NCBI GenBank assembly: GCA_023091735.1
Contig: JALKBU010000552.1
Span: 1 to 33,809 of the forward strand
DNA from: Trichomonas tenax
Lineage: Eukaryota; Parabasalia; Trichomonadida; Trichomonadidae
Reading direction: 5' to 3'
DNA length: 33,809 nucleotides
The notes beneath the pieces are model-generated. The model saw only the letters and a program-made list of their open reading frames with translations. It was not told where the DNA came from and made no database searches. The position numbers and the translations under genes were made by a program. Below are positions 27,538-33,809 of this stretch, piece after piece (the stretch's first letter is position 1; every line of letters starts with the position of its first letter).

Positions 27538-30500
27538 TTAAATTTGGAACTGCGTAATTGTGTTCATGACCGATTTCTTTCTAGTAAGAACGAGTCCCTG
27601 CAGTGTAGCAAGATTAGAAGGTGTTGGCTTAACCTTCCTGATGACTTTCTCTTCTTTCTGTGAATCGTCTTTGTTCTCTGTTTCTTGTGCCTTGTTTGCA
27701 AACATTTGGAGCTCTTGTTCTCGCTTGATTTTAGCTTCGTCTGCATTCTTCCATGTCGCCAAGTTGCTCTCGACCTGCATAACATTACTTTCGAGCTGCG
27801 GAAGAACTTTTGCGACAGCTTGATACAATGGAAGGCAGACAGAAGTGTAGAAACCGATTTGTGATTTTTCCTTGTTTAAGTGTTCTCTGTCGTTAAGAGC
27901 GCTCGAATATTGCATTCCTCGCGCCATTTCAAGATCGCCCTGCCTGAAGAATTCCTCGCAGAGAGCTGCGCACCATCTATCAGCGAGATCGAATGGCCTC
28001 GAAACGTTCGACAAATCGCCGACTTTGATGATCAGTTGCAACAAAAGATGTCTGTGTGCTTCGTTCTCCATGCTGAATTCTTTCTTCTCGAGAATGGCGT
28101 TGAACTCCTGAAGAAGTGTGAAGTGCTTCGCCATATCTGTAGCGAGAATGAGATTGATGACAGTGTTCCAAGCGAGCTTAAAATCTTGCGGTGACAATGC
28201 AGAGAACAAATTGCATTGATCATTGGACATAATATCAATTGTAACTTCGCAGTGGTGCATTTCCATGACGCTCTGATTCTTGAACAAGATACCCAAAGGA
28301 GTCTCTGCCTTGACATTGTAATCGTTTGTGAAGCCATCGTGATTCAAGTCATGGCAAATTGCGGCAACTAACAAAGCGAATAACTCAACCTTCGGGATTT
28401 TCTCTTCTAAGTGAGAAATGTGTGCTTGATAAGCAGTGAACTGGAGAACATCAACAGCGTGTGCCCAGTTATGGTATGGAACAGCTCTGTATCCACCACG
28501 AAGCTCAATCAGCCAACGATAAAGTTTCTCGTTTGAAATACCGAAAGCTTGAGGAATTCCGAATCTGTAAAAGATCGCGAAAACGACTTGGAAGTATCCT
28601 GCCTCTGTCCAGTCTAATGAATCGAAGTTGATTGTCCAAAGCTGCGTAATCGTGCGCTGAGGAAGTGTCAAATGAACAGGAATGTTCGATGTTGAGTCTC
28701 TTTCATCTCTTGACATCTGCTGCTTCAGTTCTGCTTCATGAGAACCAAGTTGTGCAATGTCTTTGAGGTGGTTCCTTTCCAAAGACACTGAAGCGAAAAC
28801 AGCGAAGCACTCCAACAATTTCTGGCTTTCTGATGTCATTTTAGCCGAAGTGTCAACTTCCATGACACCGAGAACATTACCATCAGAGCTCTTCAGTGGA
28901 ATGAAGCAAACACTTGCTTCTATAGCTGTCGGATCAGGAAGGGCTCTTCTTGAAATGCCAGCATTTGCTTTGGAAAGCGAATGTGAAAGCTGTCTATCTC
29001 TTGATCTGCTCTTGCCCAAATACTCGTTGATTTCATCGAGAGTCATGACAACAGTCGCTTTAGCATCGATACACTTCTTGACAATTAGCGACTCTTGTTC
29101 ATGATTCGTGTTCAATGTAATCAAAGGAGTGATTTTTTCGTTACCATCGAGAAGATATAAAACACCGCTCTGTGCTTCACAAATAGCAATTGCGTTTTGG
29201 AGGATACTTTCGCAGATATTACGCATTGTCGTGTTCTTCGTCAATCCACTTGAAACTTCGATGAAAGACGAAACTTGTTTTGTGAGTTCCGTTGATGCTG
29301 TGTACAAGCGTGAGTTATCAAGTGCGATGCCGCAGAAGACGTTGAAACCACGAAGCAAGTTCACATCATCCTCTGAGAATCCATCGTTTGTGATCTTGTT
29401 CATCAACTCTGTCACTCCTGCGATTTCACCTTTGTTGTTAAAGATTGGAACAGTGATGATGTTCCTTGTTCTAAATCCTGTCTTCTTATCGACCGAAGAA
29501 TCGAATCTTGGATCGTCATACGCATTGTTGACAACCTGGACTTCTCCCGTTGTTGCTGTAACACCGACAATGCCAGTGTTGATCGGGATCCTAATCTCTG
29601 TCGTCAAACCAGCGTGGAAGTAAGAAATGAGCTCTGTTCTCATTGTGTTGACTAAGAACAGTGAGCATCGCTCAGCTTCGAGGAGCTCACATGAGCGGTG
29701 CATGATCATTGGGATGAGTGTGTCGATGTCGAGAACTCCACTCAACTGCTCAGCGACATCGAGAAGAGCTGTGAGGCCTTGTTTCTTTGTATCTTTCTCC
29801 GGCGGTTTCTTGTTCTTCTCGATGATGATTCTCAAAGATCTAATGATGATAGGAACGATTATCTTCAGCTTTGCAATGTCGGAACTCCTGAACCCCGAAA
29901 TCCTGCCTCTAAGAGAAACGCCCCACATTTTATGCTCTGTCTCGGAGAAAGGAAAAACAATGATGCTTTCTGCGAAGCATCCATCGATGGAAGCGATGTA
30001 TCCTGGTGCCTGTTGAACGTCGTGCTCAATTATAATCTGGTTGTTCCTAAGAGCACAGCCAACACAGCCGACAGGTTCGTCTAAATATCCAACATTCTTT
30101 TCGACCATAACGACTTTGTTAACTATGTCAGACTTAGTGTGGTACCTCCATAGTTCAGCTTTTCTGCAGCCAAATTCTCTTTGGAATGCTTTTTGAATGT
30201 TATTCACTGTTTCTTCGTCAGCATCAATGAAAGCTGCACCGATCGCGGATTCCAATAGGCTCGTATCGTTGAACAAAAGAGAACCATATATCTTAAACTT
30301 CTCCAAAAGCCAATCTGCGATTTGCATATCATTTTGACCGAATGCTTTTTCAGGTTTTCGCGCAATTTGTATAACAGCGATTGTATGCTTCTGTCTGTTG
30401 AGTATTGGTATTGTCAAAACCGAGAAATTCTCAGGAATTACTTTATCATCAAATCCTTTGCAAAAATATTGTGACTGTTTCTGGCACTTAATAGACATCG

Positions 30501-30801
30501 GAGATATAGTTATGAACGATGTTGATACAATTGACTGCTTTTCTTGACAAACGAGAGAATAAGAAGGCGAATAATAAAATCCTTGATGCGGAAGTTCAAC
30601 CCACAGAATGATATGTGATGCATTGAACATCTGCATGACGTATATCTCAATGGATTGGTACGGTCCCTCTAATCTCGCTTTTTCCATCATCGAATCAAAC
30701 ATCTCAGTCAATGAAAGCTTCGGCTGCGACAGCTTCGCGTTCTGCTGTCCAATTAACTGCGGCACTTTTTGGCTTTTCCCGTTATTAATCATCTGAGTCA
30801 T
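27538..30801 (-). CDS. GAF-domain cyclic nucleotide phosphodiesterase
   Basis: A 1087-residue class I phosphodiesterase that should hydrolyse cAMP and/or cGMP. Residues about 30-330 look like two divergent GAF-type modules. A clear GAF follows at about 345-510 with the NK...F...DD motif (Asn468, Lys469, Phe475) that marks cyclic-nucleotide-binding GAFs of PDE2/5/6 type. Another spans about 515-690. The catalytic domain (about 705-1010) has YHNWAHAVDV near 776, the metal-binding CHDLNHDG near 815-823, MHHCEV, and GDLSNVSRPFDLA with the further metal Asp. The end is charged with a coiled-coil stretch. No membrane segment, so it is probably a cytosolic enzyme allosterically controlled by cyclic nucleotide, linking to adenylyl cyclase signalling, which is expanded in trichomonads. 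Confidence 0.93.
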   Translation of the reverse strand: MTQMINNGKSQKVPQLIGQQNAKLSQPKLSLTEMFDSMMEKARLEGPYQSIEIYVMQMFNASHIILWVELPHQGFYYSPSYSLVCQEKQSIVSTSFITISPMSIKCQKQSQYFCKGFDDKVIPENFSVLTIPILNRQKHTIAVIQIARKPEKAFGQNDMQIADWLLEKFKIYGSLLFNDTSLLESAIGAAFIDADEETVNNIQKAFQREFGCRKAELWRYHTKSDIVNKVVMVEKNVGYLDEPVGCVGCALRNNQIIIEHDVQQAPGYIASIDGCFAESIIVFPFSETEHKMWGVSLRGRISGFRSSDIAKLKIIVPIIIRSLRIIIEKNKKPPEKDTKKQGLTALLDVAEQLSGVLDIDTLIPMIMHRSCELLEAERCSLFLVNTMRTELISYFHAGLTTEIRIPINTGIVGVTATTGEVQVVNNAYDDPRFDSSVDKKTGFRTRNIITVPIFNNKGEIAGVTELMNKITNDGFSEDDVNLLRGFNVFCGIALDNSRLYTASTELTKQVSSFIEVSSGLTKNTTMRNICESILQNAIAICEAQSGVLYLLDGNEKITPLITLNTNHEQESLIVKKCIDAKATVVMTLDEINEYLGKSRSRDRQLSHSLSKANAGISRRALPDPTAIEASVCFIPLKSSDGNVLGVMEVDTSAKMTSESQKLLECFAVFASVSLERNHLKDIAQLGSHEAELKQQMSRDERDSTSNIPVHLTLPQRTITQLWTINFDSLDWTEAGYFQVVFAIFYRFGIPQAFGISNEKLYRWLIELRGGYRAVPYHNWAHAVDVLQFTAYQAHISHLEEKIPKVELFALLVAAICHDLNHDGFTNDYNVKAETPLGILFKNQSVMEMHHCEVTIDIMSNDQCNLFSALSPQDFKLAWNTVINLILATDMAKHFTLLQEFNAILEKKEFSMENEAHRHLLLQLIIKVGDLSNVSRPFDLADRWCAALCEEFFRQGDLEMARGMQYSSALNDREHLNKEKSQIGFYTSVCLPLYQAVAKVLPQLESNVMQVESNLATWKNADEAKIKREQELQMFANKAQETENKDDSQKEEKVIRKVKPTPSNLATLQGLVLTRKKSVMNTITQFQI

Positions 30802-31250
30802 TTAGGAAAAATTTTGTTACGTTTTTTGAATTTTTTGATATCTGTCAAAAAAATGTTTAGGTGTTATTTGATACTTTACATGTCATTTTTATATTTTGTC
30901 ATATAAAAATTTACATGTCGGTTTTTGACTTTTTTATAATATTCTCGGATGCTAAAATCATGATTCTTAGATATAAAGTATTGTATTTCAAAGATATATT
31001 TGTAATAATTCAACAATAAACTACAATATCTATTTATTGGTGTAGCATAAACTATATTATTTTCAAATTAATTCGATATTAATATCATGTTAAAAATGAT
31101 ATTGTGCTCTGGTTCTCATATTGTAACATGATGTCTTTTTCATGTATGCGAAGAGAATTTAATAATTAAAACTGTTGAGATAATACAATTCTTGAAAGAA
31201 AAAACATATTTTTTAGTCAAAAATGGAAATTTATTTGTCAAAAATGGAAA
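30802..31250. promoter_or_regulatory. Divergent promoter region with ACATGT motifs
   Basis: ACATGT at 30878-30883 (CTTTACATGTCAT) and 30913-30918 (TTTACATGTCGG), 77 and 112 bases upstream of the PDE ATG, with GTCAAAAA and GTCATATAA around them. On the other side, TTTGTCAAAAATGG ends just before the Get3-like ATG and may be its initiator. An out-of-frame ATG at 31243 lies only a few bases from that putative start site. Confidence 0.45.
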
Positions 31251-32078
31251 ATGTCGAGCAAATATCTTGATGTAGGATATAAATTGATATTTGTAGGCGG
31301 ACGAAATGAGTCTGGAAAGACAACAGTAGCTGCAAGTATCGCTGTTCAGTTGTCAAAAATCAAAGACCGAGTTTTATTGATCTCATGCGATCCAACAGAA
31401 AGCATAAATGCAATATTTAAGCAAAAATTTGGAGATCTTCCACGACATGTTCCGGGATCTAAAACACTCTGGGCGATGAACTCGAAATTTCAAAATAATC
31501 CATCTTTGGGAGACGTTGAAGCAAGTGCACTCGCAAACATATTCGCCAACATAATGTCAGACGAGTTTGAAGTTGTTATCTTTGATATGTATTCAATCAA
31601 AAGCACGATAAATTTATTTGAAGTTATATTAAAGTCGAATGATTACCTTCAAATATCGAAAATACAACCAATACTGTCTCTGTTTGAAAACAATATGTTT
31701 GATATTCATACAACATCGGAATTATTGAAACAAACATCAAAAAGAATCAAAAACAGAAAAGAAACTGCATTTATTATTACCCTTAGTCCCAATTATTGGC
31801 CTCTACTTGATTCAGAAGATCTTTATCAATATTTACTTGATGAAACGATTGATTTATCATTCATGATAATTAACCAAATATATCAAAGATCTGACTGTAG
31901 CTGTGATAAATGTTTATCAATTTGCTCAAGACAAGAATCATTTATCAAAAATATTTTTGATCTTTATGAACCAGTCAAAATAGTTCAAGTTCCATATATC
32001 TATGATGAGATTTCAGGTACTGAAGCCTTGGAGCATCTTTCTTCATACATGAATGAATTATTCTCGCAAAAGAAGTAA
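31251..32078 (+). CDS. Divergent Get3/ArsA-like ATPase
   Basis: A 275-residue P-loop ATPase related to Get3 (TRC40), the cytosolic targeting factor that hands tail-anchored proteins to the ER; Get3 is about 350 residues. Matches: LIFVGG before the P-loop, VLLISCDPTESINAIFKQKFG (switch I, like DPAHNLSDAFGQKFG), Walker B Asp112 in EVVIFD, MIINQIYQ, the zinc motif CDKC at 218-221 with Cys216, then DLYEPVKIVQVPYIYDEISG. Changes: the deviant Walker A GGKGGVGKTT is GGRNESGKTT at 16-25, so the signature lysine is Arg18. The switch II DTAPTGHTLR equivalent is DMYSIKSTIN. The client-binding helical region is shortened. This may be a paralogue with altered ATPase activity or client. Confidence 0.75.
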   Translation: MSSKYLDVGYKLIFVGGRNESGKTTVAASIAVQLSKIKDRVLLISCDPTESINAIFKQKFGDLPRHVPGSKTLWAMNSKFQNNPSLGDVEASALANIFANIMSDEFEVVIFDMYSIKSTINLFEVILKSNDYLQISKIQPILSLFENNMFDIHTTSELLKQTSKRIKNRKETAFIITLSPNYWPLLDSEDLYQYLLDETIDLSFMIINQIYQRSDCSCDKCLSICSRQESFIKNIFDLYEPVKIVQVPYIYDEISGTEALEHLSSYMNELFSQKK

Positions 32079-32308
32079 TTCCATTATATTATCCAGTCAA
32101 TATTGTATGCATCCCTTCGCCTATAAAATTGTTTGCTGTTTGGTATATAAATTATTATGCCATGTGTTTTTTATATTATGCAATTCAATATTTCTCTTAT
32201 TCATCGAGCATATTGAAGGTATAGCATACACATGAAAAATATAGAACATTCATAAATATAAATTCTTTGGATTCAATAGTTTTAATAAATTCAAATTAAC
32301 AAGTAATT

Positions 32309-32749
32309 TTAATGAAAGTTCAGCAATTGCAACAAGTCAGTAGGATCAATATATACCAGTTCTTCCTTCTTTTTGGCTATCATTTTAGGTTTTTTCACAT
32401 TTAATTGAAATTTTTTAGCAGGAATGATATCATTGATGTAGGGGTTTATTATGTCCCAGTGCTCTGAGTATTAGCAGTACAATGCTGATTTGTTTCTTTT
32501 GGCCAATCTATCGATAAAAATCCCCAAATGGGAAATTTTCTTTGCAAACTTTAGAAGAGTGTCTATATTAACTCTATGCTCAAATTTACTTCCAATAATT
32601 GCTATAACCAAATCCATTTTAACACAATTTGTTTCGATTCTTTTGGATATCTCATTGCGATCCTTGAGTGCCTGTGGGGAAGCATATTTGTTCTTTCTAA
32701 TCTTCCTTGTTGAAATTATATCCGCTATATAACTGGATTCAATATCCAT
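32309..32749 (-). pseudogene. Small gene with one in-frame stop, otherwise open
   Basis: From the ATG at 32749 the frame runs 92 codons to a TAA at 32471-32473. It then continues in the same frame for 53 codons to a second TAA at 32309-32311. The continuation is protein-like (YSEHWDIINPYINDIIP, a Lys-rich stretch, then IDPTDLLQLLNFH). The first part has basic helices (IDRLAKRNKSALYC before the stop). TTTTTTCATAA right before the ATG is the same initiator as in the gene at 7371, so transcription is plausible. It could be a young pseudogene, a sequence error, stop readthrough, or two short proteins. I cannot name the family. Confidence 0.6.
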
Positions 32750-33428
32750 TTATGAAAAAAATATTTGAATTGAACTGTGAAAATAATAAATCGTGCTTGA
32801 TGCAAGAAATTAAGGACAGTGATTACAGTAATATTGAACAAAACTAACAAATTAATCAAAAACTTACCGAAAGATATAATTTTTGAAAGTCTATTGCAGT
32901 TCTGGTCTTGCTAGCATAGATAAAAAATAACAGAAAATTGTTAACTTATATATTGTTAACAATAACTTATATATTGTTAACAATAACTTATATATTGAAT
33001 CCAATTCAAAAAAGTTGATTGCATATTGAAAAATATTGTAAAGTTATTTACGGATTCTCGTATACATATCTTTTTATTGGTCCCATAGATTACAAATATA
33101 AGAAAATTGGTAAAATATACAATTTTTGAATGATGATAATTCAATTCTATTTTTGATAAGAATCATGATTTTTTGTTTTTTCTTAAGATGATAAATTGTC
33201 CTTCCTTAATGGAACGATTTCTGCTGGTGAAAATTGAATGGTATTTAAAATTTACGCACTTTTTATAATTGAATTCTGAATATCATTTTTACACTTATTA
33301 GAAGAGCTGGAGTTAGTTCAGTTTGTTCAAATTATCAAATAATATAATTGATATCAACAAGCTTTTTATGATTTAAGACATTTGAAATAAAATATGACAT
33401 GTATAATTGATTTACGTGACAAAATTTA
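32750..33428. other. AT-rich gap with a tandem repeat
   Basis: No gene is seen. It holds the 21-bp tandem repeat listed separately and ACATGT at 33397-33402. Confidence 0.4.
32937..32997. repeat. 21-bp tandem repeat, about 2.9 copies
   Basis: The unit AACTTATATATTGTTAACA plus AT repeats exactly at 32943-32963 and 32964-32984, with a partial third copy to 32996 and a partial copy before 32943. Each unit contains the palindrome TTGTTAACAA. Very recent expansion is likely, since the two full copies are identical. Confidence 0.85.
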
Positions 33429-33677
33429 TCAAGTAGAAAAAACATAATTTCTTCTTTGTAGAATCGAAATTCCAAGAAGCCCTTTGGGTAGAATAAAAGA
33501 AAATAAGATTTTAATCTCAGAGATTCGTTTAATAATGATCATCATATCTTCTATGGGCAAGTAATAAGGCATACAATCGTATTCTATGGTAAAGCATTTC
33601 GTGGGCAGCAAGGTCAGGCTAGATTTAGTAGGATAACAGCTAATTTTGAATTTTGCAAATAGCAATTTGAGCTCCAT
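33429..33677 (-). CDS. Unidentified reading frame abutting repeat copy C
   Basis: An 82-codon frame whose ATG lies four bases inside the boundary of repeat copy C, so any promoter would be the repeat itself. The sequence is protein-like (LPTKCFTIEYDCMPYYLPIED, later SFILPKGLLGISILQRR) and could be the first part of a truncated gene; two stops in a row occur soon after its end. I do not recognise it. It may belong to the mobile element or to a gene family that carries this repeat upstream. Confidence 0.3.
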   Translation of the reverse strand: MELKLLFAKFKISCYPTKSSLTLLPTKCFTIEYDCMPYYLPIEDMMIIIKRISEIKILFSFILPKGLLGISILQRRNYVFST

Positions 33678-33680
33678 TTT

Positions 33681-33809
33681 TTTCGGGACTGGGACAAAAT
33701 AGAACAACGTGCTTTTCTGACATGCAACTTATTTTTGACATGTAAAGTCAGAATGTCAAAATAAAGGAAAGTGACATGTTTGCGGGAAAAAATGGAAAAG
33801 TATCAATAG
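33681..33809 (-). repeat. Dispersed repeat, copy C (inverted, cut by the window edge)
   Basis: The reverse complement of this end matches copies A and B from their TATTGA-ACTTTTCC segment to the shared terminus GTCCC (here GGGAC at 33685). It has ACATGT at 33738-33743 and 33774-33779. Its terminus points toward the window interior, as does that of copy A. Confidence 0.8.

Noticed and set aside
1..33809. Spliceosomal introns
   Set aside because: No GTAYGT with a downstream ACTAACACACAG-type acceptor was seen inside or beside any gene, and all main frames are continuous.
1..33809. CRISPR array or prokaryotic operon
   Set aside because: No spaced direct repeats of that type and no bacterial gene order; the products are eukaryotic.

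Overview
The window looks like a gene-dense stretch of a parabasalid (trichomonad) nuclear genome, most likely a Tritrichomonas-like species. This is an inference: long intronless reading frames in the standard code, very short AT-rich leaders, TCA-type initiator-like sequences beside some ATGs, TAA stops in 13 of 15 main genes, eukaryotic products (SMC3, RasGEF, F-BAR, GAF-PDE, Sds3), and trichomonad-style families (TKL kinases with helical tails, a Pmp-like surface protein). Both edges lie in copies of one dispersed repeat facing inward (1-193 and 33681-33809), so the window may be a contig that ended in repeats.

Layout. 1-3000 is repeat-rich: repeat copies A and B, a MITE-like element (226-552) and a decayed coding region (about 598-1371). 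Then come a small bZIP-like protein (3002-3370), an apparently active TKL kinase (minus, 3977-6349), a small wHTH plus Sfr1/Mei5-like protein (minus, 6796-7371), an inverted-repeat cluster (7721-8030), a C2 protein (8266-8952), a strong RNA hairpin (9223-9341), an F-BAR/double SH3 protein (9521-10648) and a coiled-coil RasGEF (minus, 11063-13477). The middle holds two Sds3-like proteins (13598-14272 and 15018-15689) around a tRNA-Asp(GTC) (minus), a folliculin/SMCR8-like DENN protein (15942-17411) and SMC3 (17685-20978). The right part holds a polytopic membrane protein (minus, 21001-22794), a Pmp-like beta-helix membrane protein (23106-24359), a TKL pseudokinase (24952-27438), a GAF-domain cyclic nucleotide phosphodiesterase (minus, 27538-30801) and a Get3/ArsA-like ATPase with a changed P-loop (31251-32078). 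The edge has a small gene interrupted by one in-frame stop (minus, 32309-32749), a tandem repeat and an unclassified reading frame abutting repeat copy C.

The genes are not an operon; each seems to have its own promoter. Themes are signalling (TKL kinase and pseudokinase, RasGEF, PDE, C2, F-BAR), chromatin and chromosome biology (Sds3-like pair, SMC3, Sfr1-like) and membrane or surface functions. The most interesting signals are a recurrent ACATGT-centred intergenic motif beside both protein genes and the tRNA, the 119-nt structured RNA candidate, the pseudokinase, the Get3-like ATPase without its signature lysine, and the wHTH-Sfr1 architecture. I do not see a clear multi-gene new system.
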